From Sialis fuliginosa (Eukaryota; Arthropoda; Insecta; Megaloptera; Sialidae): a stretch of DNA of 64,000 bases. The notes below the pieces were generated by a model. It was not told the origin of the DNA. It worked only from the letters and a program-made list of their open reading frames with translations, and did not search any database. Of the stretch, positions 11,485 through 23,322 are shown in pieces. The position numbers and the translations under genes are program-made. Location of the stretch: contig OY540813.1 of NCBI GenBank assembly GCA_961205875.1, positions 20,741,001 through 20,805,000 on the forward strand, in the 5' to 3' direction. Each line of letters begins with the position of its first letter. The first letter of the stretch is position 1.

Positions 11485-14400
11485 AACTTGATTTAAACCA
11501 AGCCGTGGGGCGCAACTCTTGAGGTCCATCCAACCGACTTCCCAATATGGTATGACTATCTATACTTGAATATTAATTACTTATTGTTTCCATATAGGTA
11601 TATACATATATAGTTTATGTGAAAAAATATTTTAACAGTAAGGGCCTAAAATATCACTTAATACGCTTCCGGACAATTTTTTTAATGGATTCAATAATTT
11701 AATTATTATTATATTCAAAGTTTCAAGGTATTTTCAAGTATCGGTTGCCTTCAAAATAAATAATATCTGATAAATCATTTTCAAGAAATTCTGAAATCTA
11801 CTTTCTTGCAATATTTTTGTTCTAAAAAAACGACTGGGCCGAATTCGAATTAAATGTTATTTCTGTTTATGAACTTTTTTATGTTTTCCATTTCAATGAA
11901 CTCATGAATCAAGTAGAAACATTTAAAACTAATTAATCGCTAGAAATATTCATCTATGCCGATATTGATCATAAAAAAATTAAATATATCTATCATACAA
12001 ACGCTAATGCTGAAGTATATAAATTTTTAATTATTTTACACTTGAGGAAGTACGGCTTTCGTACATTAACAGATAATCTGATTATAACAATTGACTCACG
12101 GCTCCATGAAGCAAGTGCTTATGTATATGTAGTGCATGTACACGAGGCATAGCGTAGGGGAAGTTAGGGGAAAACTGTACATATATGTACGTAGGATGAT
12201 TCATATATATATTTACTGTAGAAGAATATTATTCTTAGGAAACATTTTTGAATTTAATCTAAATTGTAGGCAAGGAAAAATTGCTTCTGGCAATATAAAT
12301 AATGTTGCGAGGGGAGAGGTAAAATAATTAAATAATTATAAATTTGTAATTAGAACTCTAATATTGCAAAAACGTTGTAAGTTTAAATTTTGTTCAATTA
12401 AAAATATCCTCAAAGTAAGATATCTTTAAAAAATGAAAAATACATTTGCTTAGGTATAGAAGAAAATGTCAATTAGATCAAGGAAGAGAATCACATATTT
12501 CAATAGAATGATTTTTTTAATTATAATACAAATACAATCGTATAGTCATTTAATAATACACCCATTAACTTAAAAACAGTGTTTTGTATTTTTTCCAAAT
12601 AAATATCGATATTCTCCAACATATTTTTTTAAACTTATCTGGAGGATTTTACTACGAATGAACCGAAGAAGAGATCGTTGTGTTTGCCACATTCGTTGTA
12701 CCCGTTCTGCTCCCAGAATTGTCTTAATAATATGACTTTAAGGACGGCAACAACTGCTTTTTGAAGATACTTATTTAAATTGACAAGAAATTTAAAAAAT
12801 TATACATACAAATAAATTTTGGAAACGGGACTGTTTATATTTTTTTACCTATCCCTATCCTATTCCATTGTAAATCACATTAATTTAATTAATTATATTT
12901 AAACATTATAGTTAAGGAGGTGGTGATATAACGATTCGATCAAAGTAGGTTCTGAGTTTGGAGACCGCTGATTTTTTAAATAATATATGATTTTCAGAAG
13001 CCTAGGTCTCGGGGCTTATAAAAAAAAAATTTAATTGTTAAAAAAAAGCTCTATTAAATCATTTTTTCGTAAAAATAAGGGCATCGTATCAAATAAAATA
13101 TGTATGGTTTTTTTTTTAAACATTTTTCGGTAAAACGCTTAAAACCATCTGCATATCAAAATCAGAACAGCTGACTTTTGCTACTGTTATTCTCATATTT
13201 TTTTACTTATAAACGAAACAGCCTGTGAAACTGCAGAAGTGAACAATAATGATACAGAAGAACTTTTTAACATTTTCAAAAATTCATCCCACTTAAACAA
13301 AAGAGTATATTAGCAGCAGACTTTTTTGTTGTTGTTTCTAATGGCTTAAAAAACATTTCTGTATACGGTCGATTTACGAATAAATCGTTTAATTTTTGGT
13401 ATATCATAAATTGAAGAAAAAAAGTTAGTTATTAATTAACGTAGATACATACACTTCTGCAGTCTTCATTTATATTAATGTTATATTCGCCAACAACTTT
13501 TAGAATAAATTGTAGAAGCGAACAAATGATATAGGAGAGGTTTTTTGCATTTTTAATTAACTGTTAATTGAAAACACAGAGATATCGTAATTGCAGAAAT
13601 GGTATTTAATATTTTTATTGTTAGATCTTCATACTTTTGAACTTCTGCCGCACGAACAGACAATTTTTTTGCCATCACCTCCCAAATTATTCGAACATAT
13701 ATGTTTAAATATCGAATACTACAGTCTTCACGAATGCTACAAATACAAATTTTATAATGTTATAAATATGACGAACACGAGATATACACATTTTTACCTG
13801 CATACAGCGAGTTAATGATTTTTTTAATCAAATACGACTGATACCGACAATCTTTGGAAAATGTTCGGGATGATTGTTCTGTTCGAGGAAAGGTACTGAC
13901 TAGAATATTGCTTTCGTGCTCGGTTCGTTCGAGTTAAAATACTAAAATCAAGATATCGATATAAATATTGCTTAATTTTAATATTACCTAATTCTGGAAT
14001 CATACTGTATATTATATTCTAAATTTGAAAAGTTAATGTACATATATCAGAATGCGTTCTGCTGTACTAACCTTTTGACTTGCAGTCAAGAAGGATAATA
14101 GGATTATTTTAATTAAAGGGTTTATAGGCCTTTATTAAAATTTAATATTATTTCCAACTATTTACTTTTTAGATGAACCCAGTTGACGCAGGTTTGCATC
14201 CTCGTTAAAATATTATTCAAAACTATCAACATTTGAACTAATTATAGAGATTCTAAGCATAGGCGTCCTCAGATAAAGATGCGAGCACATATGTTTTGTT
14301 ATTAAATGATAAATAAATTAACTATAATTATTATATAAAATATACTTTATTTTAATTTCATTAACGATTAATTCATAATTTTACTGTACATTTGTTCATG

Positions 14401-14663
14401 AATTGATTCCCTAACTTTTTAGACAGTTCAGGTTCAATTTAAAAAATTGAACGAGAGCCATTCCAGTTCATGTAGTTAGGTATCTACATATAAGATATTT
14501 AAATGGGAACATACGTTTAGTTTGTTTGAAATACCAGTAACCCGGTTTTGTCTTGAATGTAAAATTATAGTAACTTCTCTTAAAACAAAACCTGCTGGCG
14601 GTACCCATGTTTAGATCAAATGACTTATTTTTTGTACATATTTATTCCAGTAAATGTTAAAAT
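11485..14663. other. AT-rich non-coding DNA with two small GC-richer islands
   Basis: Two patches stand out. At about 12650-12790 the minus strand is open for about 50 codons with coding-like composition and ends in TAA. At about 13835-13935 the sequence is GC-richer and open on the + strand, with a possible splice donor (AAAG then GTACTG). Neither peptide is recognised. The rest of the interval shows nothing. Confidence 0.4.
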
Positions 14664-14883
14664 TAAGGGTATACCAGAATTCTGACCGGAATTCATGATT
14701 TTATTCCGGTTCCAGTAAATTCCGGCCTGTTTTTGCCGGAATTTTGAAATTTTATTATTACTCTACTAAAAAATTAATAAATAATATACGTTACTTTTAT
14801 TTAAAAAATCAAACAAATGTAACAACTATGATATAATCAGTATGTTTGGTTGTAATTACAACATTAATAAATTGACCTTAATC

Positions 14884-15170
14884 ATTCAACTTATTTGGTA
14901 ATTTACTAAATTCAATTTGTTTATGATAGGGGAAAAAGGTCACGATGGTGTAAGCTATATGTAAAAAAAATTTACGTTTGTTGGATTGCACCAAGTTGAG
15001 ATACTAACGATTCAACTTATTTGTTAATTTATCAGTTTTAATTTGCTTATAGTAGGGGAAAGGGGTCGCGACGGTCTTAGGGCACTTGATATTCTTAAAT
15101 ATAATGGGTGTTAGCTATATTTTAAAATAAGTTTGAATCTGTAGGATCGCGCCAAGCTGAAACATTAATA
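14884..15170. repeat. Two-copy tandem duplication inside the hAT relic
   Basis: Unit 1 (about 14884-15008) and unit 2 (about 15009-15170) share TTCAACTTATTTG, TAGGGGAAA, GTTAGCTATAT (GTAAGCTATAT in unit 1) and GCACCAAGTTGAGA / GCGCCAAGCTGAAA. Unit 2 carries about 30 extra bases (around CTTAGGGCACTTGATATTC). Confidence 0.6.
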
Positions 15171-15202
15171 AGAATGTCGTTATATTATGAACATTGAACT
15201 GT

Positions 15203-15385
15203 TCAAGTACAAATCAAAGATTTTTGAAAATTCCGGATTGTTATGGTGTAAAAATAAAACATGTTCTGTATTTTTAATAATACTCTAGCCCTAGATCTGG
15301 TTTCATCAAAAACATTCCCTGCCTCCGAGAATAATCTCTCTGAACAGACTGTACTGTCCTTGTCTAATATGATATACACACAATT
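15203..15385 (-). pseudogene. hAT transposase C-terminal (dimerisation) fragment
   Basis: Read on the minus strand, one frame is open from 15385 to the TGA at 15205-15203 and contains SERLFSEAGNVFDETRSR. That is the hallmark of the C-terminal dimerisation region of hAT transposases (pattern SxERxFSxAGxxxxxxRxR). In the intact family this region holds transposase subunits together; the DDE catalytic part lies upstream and is absent here. The frame closes immediately upstream with TAA (15388-15386). The fragment sits inside a 980-bp element with hAT-type ends and an 8-bp duplication, so identity and context agree. Non-functional remnant. Confidence 0.8.
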
Positions 15386-15643
15386 TTAAACAATTCATCT
15401 TACGAAGCTGTTAAAATTACAAGATATGTAAAAAATACTATTTTTTATAGCAGGTACGATGTAGGACTCTACCACTCTACTATTTAAGAAGTTCCATATA
15501 AAATAATGTTATATTAATTTAAGATAATAATCTATGCATATATTATTTTAATTATTTAACTATCATTATTAATAAAAATAAATTTTTTGAAAAAAATTCC
15601 GGTCTCGACCGGAATTAAAAATTTCAGTTCCGATACACTCTTA

Positions 15644-18294
15644 ATTAAAATCCTTTTTATATAGTATTTCTATTACTAATAATAGTTATTACAGTTGAAA
15701 AGTTGCTAAACCTGAATTACTTAACTAGCGATCCGTGGGCCTCACCCTGTATAATATGACACTAATATTTACAAAAGGAAAATTCACTCGCTACTCAAAG
15801 AAGTTGCTGCTCTAATTCATTCAAAATGAAAATTTATAAATTCAATCTGAAAATTATGTAAAAAATATGTCATATATCGCCATCTATTGATTGAAACACA
15901 TAATACATTTTACCTTCGGTTTCTATATTGGATGAAAACTGTTGATCAACAGATGGCAGCATATTCGCACGAATAGTAGAGATCGTGAAAAACAGTTACA
16001 CCATCTGAATTTAATTTTCCAACATACATTTATAGTATTTTAACGAATCAATATATGCTATAGTTGATATCTAAAATATCTTCTTGTTCATAATTTAACC
16101 TTTATTTTATACGATGGAGCAAGTGTATGCATATTAATTTAATCAATTAAAACGTAAAGAGTGATTTTCGAAATTTTCGACCCCTCCTGCCTTAGAAAAA
16201 TACATTGGTACAAAAATAATTACAACAACCACAACTGGTTTCAGTAAACGTATTTTAAAATAAATACGTAAGTAACACTTCCCGCCCCCGCCCCCTAAAG
16301 GCAGAGCCAACCTAATTAATAGAAGCCCCCTTATTAAAATAATATTTTAACAAATACTATAATGTTGAAAATTTATTTTTTGCTTTCTATACCTACATCA
16401 GAATTCGACAGTGTTCAGTAAAAAAATTTATATTCCTAACTAAAGCCTAGCCTATTAGTTGACGTTTCTTTAATAGAAACGGTTGTCAGGTACGTCAAAA
16501 GCCGATCTAGTATATACAATATACAAAATATACAATATACATATTTTATTAATTTAAAGTATTCACTTATAATACAGCATTCTCACAAGAAGGAAAAGCT
16601 TACTTTGGTGAACAATAATAATTGTACTCATAAGAGGGTAATTCTAATTATATTATCTATCGTAAAATTGGTGTATGTCACTGTATTCATAATAATTATT
16701 TCACTTTTATATTCATACATAATTAATACTCTAGCTTCCCCCTAGGACTGGTCCTATGGGACAGTTCTTCTATACGTAATATAAAATAGAAGGGTATATA
16801 ATGAATTTAATTTAGATAGTATTCTTAATTAATATTAATTACACGCAAATAATAGATAAGTATATATTAATAGCGCATTGATATAAAAAATTAAAATTTT
16901 ATAATTTTATTGCGCGGTATTATCAACCAATTTAATACTCATTAAGTACTAGATGCTCCTTTAAACTAGATTTAGAGTATTACCAACGTGATATAAATTT
17001 ACATAATATGCGTTGTAAAAACATTGCGCAGACAGTTTAAAATCACCAACTATATGTATAAAACATTGATTTAATTTTACTTACGGACTTTGTCTTCGGA
17101 ATAATGTATAATAAAATAATTATAATTCAATAATTTATAAAATTTTAATGATTTTCGAACAGATAATATAAAAATAATGTTACCTCAAATGCAAGTAAAT
17201 TTTCGTAACGATACAGAAATAACCCCAATGATATAGAATCTACTATCACCACCAAGAAATAAATATAATTAATGTCTACACATTTCGCAGCACGGCTGTA
17301 ACCGTTCTTTATTATTTTCTTATAGGTTCCACATAAAACATTTTGTTCGTAAAAAGACTAAGAATAAAACCGTTATAACAAAAGTTGTGGAAAACAGATG
17401 TTTGAACTATTTTAATGGATCTTACGAAAATTTATAACATACGAGAAATATGTATTCGTATAGGTAATTATATGAACCATATATTATTTTATTGGATTTA
17501 TTTATTATTATTTTTTTACGTGTTTATTGGTCGGTCTGGCAAACTATTCGAATGATCTCAAAACAGCAGGATGAAAAATGATTAAATTTAGAGCTTGTGT
17601 TTCATTCGTTGATTTGGTGAAAAATAGTTAAATACATTTTTATTTCACCAAAAATAAGTTAAAATTTTGATTTTTGGTTATTAACCCAAATTAATTTACT
17701 AGAGTTTCAAAATGGATATCTGCCTGGCCTACAAATTGGACAGAAAAATATAATGTTTGGTACATATTTTGTTTCTTTTATAGGTCTGGTGAAAACATTT
17801 AATACCACATTAGAAAATAATAATTTTTGACAAAAAGCAATAATTTTTTGATAGAAAAGAGAACGACTGCTATAAATGAAAATAAAAATAAATCTGATAC
17901 CTTGGGTTGTATGTAAAAAAATGATGAAAATATGACAGTGAATAAAGAAATTAATTATAAAAAACACTTACTCTGCATTGATTCAATTAAGTTATCAGAT
18001 TATATTTTTAATTGTGTTGATATTACGATAACGGAATTTTTAGTTAATATGTAAATGTATTATAGATTGTACTATTGTACATAACTATTATAAATTTATT
18101 TTTCTAGAATGCCTTTAAATTTTATGTCATAATTACAAATTAATGTAGAATAAAATCATAATGCATGTCATGCAATATGATGTATATAATTATAGTTTAT
18201 AAGACTATGTTATGCAGTATGTAATTGTATAATAGTACATCTCTTGAGGAAACGAAGATTGATTATATGGTTTTTATACCTAACCTTACATAAC
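15644..18294. other. AT-rich non-coding DNA
   Basis: An inverted repeat at about 15888-15961 (CGCCATCTATTGATTG against TTGATCAACAGATGGCAG) looks like a small MITE remnant. A C-rich tract lies at 16279-16300. Nothing else is identifiable. Confidence 0.45.
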
Positions 18295-18860
18295 CATTCC
18301 CCTCCTTTTATAATAAATACAAAAAAAAAGGTACGACAATTTTTGATGTTTACCTATTAATATTAAGATCTCTCAAAACAACAATAGATAACACAAATAT
18401 ATTTTCCGTTTACTTTTAGACAAAAATAAGCGAAGTCGTAACTGTAATTCAAAATGAAAAAAATTGGAAACTTACTCCATTTTCTATTATTAAGCGTAAA
18501 AGTTATTATTTACAACAAAAATTTTCTAATAAAAACATTGCAATTGAACGCAAATTGATTTTACATTATCTACATTTGACAGAAACCCAAAACTATTTAT
18601 TTTTGCCGCTTGGTGGCGCTAACAGTATTGCTATTCTGTTGAACGATGAAAGGGGAAATAAACAAACAGGGCGAGGTGAAATCATGTGTGTATATTAACT
18701 TTATTTTACCTGCTTTAATGGCAAAATGATTTTTTGTGTACATCTATGGCACAGTACCTTTCGAATGATATAATAGTTATTTTCACCTCCTTTTATAATA
18801 AATACTAAAATAACGTACGATAATTTTCGATGTTCACGAATTAATAAATAGATGTTTGAA
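18295..18860 (+). repeat. Direct repeat pair, ~85 bp, 485 bp apart
   Basis: CCTCCTTTTATAATAAATAC followed by a GTACGAC/GTACGAT block and TTTTGATGTTTAC/TTTCGATGTTCAC occurs at about 18298-18385 and 18784-18863. The DNA between is AT-rich with a small GC-richer patch (GCTTGGTGGCGCTAAC). It could be two fragments of one dispersed repeat. Confidence 0.55.
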
Positions 18861-19439
18861 AACCTTTATTTTTTTACTTTTCAAATAATTTAGTTAAAGA
18901 ACTTTTTCGGTTCTCAAAATTACTTGAAGAGCAAAAAAGATCTTCAGGCGTTATAAAAACTTTTTTTAATGTTTTTAAAATTTTAAAAATATGATTCGAC
19001 AAAAAGAGGACCCCGAATATTTATTCTACCTGAACCTCCCAACTTTAATGACGCGCCACTATACACTAAACATACCAATTAATTTTGATTTGTTTAATTA
19101 TATTCACTGTCAGTTAATATCCAGACTGGTTATGACTTTGAGGATTTTACCAGACGTCGAATATTAATTATAAGTAGGAGGGTACAATTATTATAACAAT
19201 GTTATAATACATAAGTTTCAAGTCAAAATCTTGATAATCAAAATTGTGACAGTAAAAAAAATACTGATTAAGCATCAAATTAGACAATTATTTAAAAAAA
19301 CATCTGCTAAGTAAATGCACAGTGCTTCCTCGTGCTAAATTCAAAGGTAGTTAATTATTGAACAATTTAAATAAAAACTGATAATGTTGAGTTAAATTGC
19401 CTAGAATTGGTTAACCATTTAATTTTTATACAATTTTAC

Positions 19440-19960
19440 TAAAAAATATTAGTTCGAATTTTTTCTCAAGACACACCTGATTCTTTTTTCGTATATTTTT
19501 AATTTTTTGACATGTCAATTCAGAAAAACAAAACACGAATTTTTAAAATAAATTGAGATAAATCTTTGTAAGGGGATATTTTACAACAAACGTTGTACAC
19601 CTATAATATAGGAAATTTAATGCTCTACAAAAAAGATTCTATAAAATTTTCACGTTAAATGTGTAGTTCTTGAGATATCTTGAAAAAATAAATATTTTGG
19701 AATGTCACCCCTCCCACTTACACACGATTTTGATGATTTTGAAATGGGACCATCCTCAAACCAGACCCAACCATCCGACCAAATTTCAATAATATCGGTT
19801 CAGTGGTTCATGAGTTATGCGTGTGACAAGGATTCAGGGGACAGACGGACGGACGGACGGACACACGGACAGACAGACAGACACGGAACGAAAAGTGTTT
19901 GTCTTGACGTGAAACGGATAAATCAATTTAAAATTTTGAAATCGGAGAACATTTTTTTTG
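19440..19960 (+). repeat. Interspersed repeat ending in a GGAC/ACAG microsatellite
   Basis: CCAAATTTCAATAATATCGG, then TTCAGTGGTTCATGAGTTAT and then tetranucleotide runs (ACGGACGGACGG; GACAGACAGACAGACA) at about 19839-19885 form the kind of tail that closes many insect interspersed repeats. The upstream part is AT-rich repeat-like text. The open frame across it is not a gene. Confidence 0.5.
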
Positions 19961-20054
19961 TCTCAATCTGAAACGATCACAATGCTTCTCGTATCTTCGA
20001 TATTGCGAGGAAGCAAAATCATTATTAACTGTCTAGAATGCGCAACGTCAAAAC

Positions 20055-20203
20055 TATATAAAAACAGTTCGTTGCGGCGGAGATTGAGTCCTCGTTTTAA
20101 ACTAAAATATTCCATGTTTCACCCAGCAAGGATAGTTAATATAACTTGTATTTGCGGTGATATTTCTGTCATCCGATATGTTACTTCGGTAAAATTAAAT
20201 AAA
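20055..20203 (+). promoter_or_regulatory. Compact TATA-box / AATAAA unit
   Basis: TATATAAAAA at 20055-20064 is followed by a GC-richer stretch (GTTCGTTGCGGCGGAG) and, about 135 nt later, by AATAAA at 20198-20203 with GT-rich sequence behind it (GTTTGTTG). TATA box to polyadenylation signal in so short a space is typical of a retrotransposon LTR. No partner LTR or target duplication is seen, so a solo LTR is only an inference. Confidence 0.35.
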
Positions 20204-20339
20204 GTTTGTTGAATATTCGCCCCTGCTTTATATAAATTCTACATTTCATCTAGTCCACAGACCATACGTACATATGTTTTACTTTAATCTTTCTTATATC
20301 CATTACGTATAAAAAACATAATATATTGATATAAGTATT

Positions 20340-21720
20340 TTTAGCCGATTATTTCGAGTTCCAGATTATGATGAAATTATCCATAAGATCTTCTCTGAAT
20401 CCATTATGACTATTTTTACCATGGTAAATGTCTGTGTGTAGGTCTGCGAACACTGTAACTCAAAAACGACATAACACAGAAAAATGAAAATTGACATTTA
20501 AGATTAATTTTCGTCTCGAAAGAAACCCTCCTGATTTTGGAAACGATCTTACAACCTGCAACGGATGCGAATTTAAGAAAAATGATTAGATTGAAAGTTA
20601 TAGAGAATATTATTATCGATAATTTATATTCTAATCATTTTTTTCAAAACATTAAAAAAAAAAAGATTTTATATTCATATCAGAGAAAAATCTGCCATAA
20701 GTGCCATGTGATTTTCTTATAGGTAATATTGAGAGTGAGCAGTGTGTGTACATAGTTTCCAATTATATACGTGTTTCTAGTTAATTTTGTAAAACAATTT
20801 TTTTGGCCGGATCATAATAAATGTAGGGGGCATACAGTTTTGTAACGTAAATGAATAAGAAAAACTCAGTATAAAAAATATTTATAATACACTGAGAATT
20901 TATTATATGTACGTATTTAAAATATACAATGAATAGTAATGAGTACTTTATACATAAAATTCATAAAATTCACTTATTGAATAATTTGAACGTAAGCTAT
21001 GTAATCCAAGAGAAAACAAACACGAGCCAACCACAATTAGAATAAATGAGAAATACAAAAATATGACTAATTTAAATATCAGAACACCACTTACACTAAT
21101 AAATAAACTTTATGGCGTATAACTAATGATCTTAACACCAAAGCACACTGAATAAATAAACGAATTCCTAGAGTAAAAACACAATCAAGAATTTAACAAT
21201 ATAACATTTAGGAATCACGATAATTAAAATACAATCACTTAAAACGAAAGGTTAAAAGGGAATCTCTTGTAGTTATTATCGACTTGATATTCAACTACGA
21301 AAATTATATCTTGCTTCAAGAGCCCAAATTGTACTATCGGCTGTTACTTCAGCAAGCTAAAATTTTAATCCCCCCCCCTCTACGAGATTACGTGCATATT
21401 TATTCTAAGCGGAGTTTCAGTTAGGTAAGATTGTTATAGTTTTGACTTACTTATTTTTTACATTTTTTTTATTCGCACTGTTTCAAAAATAATTCGAAAA
21501 TTCAAAAAATTGACAAGAGTAAACATCCGTTTTTGATTTAGTGATAGTTTAAAAAAATTCATTGGAGAAAATTTGTATTGGAAATTATTAATTTTATTCT
21601 ATTTTTATAAATTTTACCAGAAATATTTTTTGAGTTAAATTAGAAACACGTACGCTTCACTCTCAGTATTATTTTATGTATAAGAAAGTCCCGTAGCACC
21701 CATAGCAGCTATTTTTTATT
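20340..21720 (-). repeat. Dispersed repeat family A, copy 2 (with internal insertion)
   Basis: 20340-20800 matches 59960-60370: CGATTTTT/CGATTATTT, GATTTTGATGGAATTATCCAT-like text, CTGAATCNATT, GTCTGTGTGT, CTGTNACTCAAAAACGAC. 21450-21720 matches 60400-60670: TTATTCGCAC, then TATAAGAAAGTCCCGTAGCA-like text. About 640 bp of AT-rich DNA separates the two parts here but not at 59960. Orientation is assigned relative to the copy at 7425. Confidence 0.55.
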
Positions 21721-22341
21721 CAAGAATACCTCTCGATTTGCAGTCGATACTGTATCGTGGATCCACTAATAAATTATTATAAATGCATATAATTCAGAAC
21801 TACTCATACAATTAAATAAAGTAATTATAAATTTTAAAATAAATAGTTATACATCTTTATTCCATCATTGATTTTGCAAGAACATAATATTATGATAGCT
21901 TCATTAATTACCTAAGAGTTATACAACTAACACAATTAGCGACATCTCATACGGTATATTAAACTCTTAGTTTTAATATTTGCATAGAACAGTCTGAACA
22001 GAATAATACAGGTATGGATGGAGAAAACTTGACGACACAGCAGAAATCTCAAGACAATCCTATAAGAAAAACCTTGCAAATGATACAAAAAAACAATTGT
22101 ACAATGTACATATCTACATTCTACATTATACAACTTCTATAAAAAAATAGTGTGTATATTATAATTATCTATGAAATGAAATAGGTATATAATATGTAGC
22201 TACCATTAATTATTCTGCACCAATATGACTATATTTACAACAAAAAACAGCAGTTCCTCGCGTTAAGTTAAATCCTATTCATTTTTATACATTTTATGGG
22301 AAAATACCAACTGTATTTTATTACAAACTTATCTTACTATA

Positions 22342-23115
22342 GGGGAAGAATGGTATGAAAGAGTCAGTTTTAAAAAGGAACCAAAAAAATAATAACAAAT
22401 AAATAAATATTTTTTATAGACAGTTATTGTTTATATATTATGTATTGAACGTAATTTCATAGATAAAATTTCAAAAATTAACAAGATAAATAAATTTCTA
22501 TCTATTTACAAAAAACATTTAATTTGTTTTATTTATATTCTATATATGTTTAAAAGCAATAGCCGTTTTATTTATCGATTGGGTCTTTTCTATCACTTCA
22601 TTAACTGCTTCTTCTATTGCAGATGTTTTTGGTCTTTCACGCTTTTTGGAACAGGATTTCGTCGTTTCAGACATATTTATTTCTAAAAAAATATAATATA
22701 TAAATAAATATGATAAATAGAGTTACGAAAAATTCCGGTTTTTTCTTAACATCATAGCCTCGCCCTTTCAAAGCATTTGATATCAAAAACGATTATTCCA
22801 AAAACCAGTACGAAATAAAAGTGCTTACCTCAAATTATAAACACCGTTGGAAAGCTTAATACTTACATAACATCATGGCATAATCATTTTTCAATAGGTG
22901 TTTACATATGAACGATGAAATCCAAACAAAATGACATTAAAAAATTACTTTCTTGACACAAAATCTTTCGTACGTTGTACCGGCGTCAGTTGTTTACAGT
23001 TTATTGTCAAATTTTTGTGGACGATAGGCGACCAGTGTTACTAACAATAAGTAAAAAAAAATATGCGCGCAATTGTCGTACAAATGAAAGTAGCTCTTTC
23101 ATACCACTCTTCCCC
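22342..23115 (-). mobile_element. pogo/Tigger-like (Tc1/mariner superfamily) transposon relic, 774 bp
   Basis: The termini are GGGGAAGAATGGTATGAAAG (left) and CTTTCATACCACTCTTCCCC (right), 19 of 20 positions complementary. Each end is flanked by TA (22340-22341, 23116-23117), the TA duplication of the Tc1/mariner superfamily. The minus strand carries a small exon with a psq-type helix-turn-helix (22540-22674), preceded by an intron-like stretch with a good donor (GAG then GTAAGC at 22827) and acceptor (TTTTTTAG at 22683). The catalytic DDE domain is missing, so the element cannot move itself. Confidence 0.65.
22540..22674 (-). pseudogene. psq-type DNA-binding N-terminus of a pogo-like transposase
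   Basis: This is a 44-codon frame from ATG (22674-22672) to TAG (22542-22540). After a basic start (KSCSKKRERPK) it reads AIEEAVNEVIEKTQSINKTA. That spacing, acidic helix then SxNxxAxxF, is the psq/CENP-B-like helix-turn-helix at the N-terminus of pogo, Tigger and jerky-type proteins, which binds the transposon ends. The frame stops where the recognition helix should continue (expected IPxSTL), and no catalytic domain follows in any frame. A T-rich acceptor (TTTTTTAG) lies 8 nt before the ATG, so the ATG would begin exon 2 after a 5'-UTR intron of about 145 bp. Domain assignment is by pattern only; it could instead come from a domesticated psq gene. Confidence 0.5.
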
Positions 23116-23211
23116 TATTCAGTATACATTTTTGGTTTATTACATCAATGTCACAAATCTGTCACATCAATTGTATGAAATTGATTGAAATTGAAATTGA
23201 AATGTATTAGG

Positions 23212-23322
23212 AATTTTAAAAACATGTGATTTCAGCAAGATGACGCTACATTTCACACAGCATAAACCACAATCGAAATTTTAAAGAGAATGTATCCAAA
23301 CCGATTAATCTCCAAAGACATT
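23212..23322 (+). pseudogene. mariner-like transposase fragment with stops
   Basis: In one + frame the sequence reads FQQDDATFHTA, a stop, then TTIEILKRMYPNRLISKD. This follows the well-known mariner/Tc1-type motif WFQQDGAxxHTA...RxISR, whose second catalytic aspartate is the D in QQD. The expected W is TGA and a second stop (TAA) follows HTA, so this is a decayed scrap with neither domain edge preserved. It lies 100 bp beyond the pogo-like element and is probably unrelated to it. Confidence 0.75.

Larger units (their letters stand above)
14664..15643 (-). mobile_element. hAT DNA transposon relic, 980 bp
   Basis: The terminal inverted repeats are TAAGGGTATACC (left) and GATACACTCTTA (right), with CCGGAATT-rich subterminal repeats inside both ends. 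The flanking octamers GTTAAAAT and ATTAAAAT match at 7 of 8 positions, an 8-bp target duplication as expected for hAT. The minus strand still encodes the C-terminal end of a hAT transposase (15203-15385). A diverged tandem duplication lies at 14884-15170. The element is far too short for a full transposase, so it is internally deleted and dead. Confidence 0.8.

Noticed and set aside
19839-19885. Tetranucleotide array as a regulatory element or CRISPR-like array
   Set aside because: Simple GGAC/ACAG microsatellite at the end of an interspersed repeat, with no spacers.
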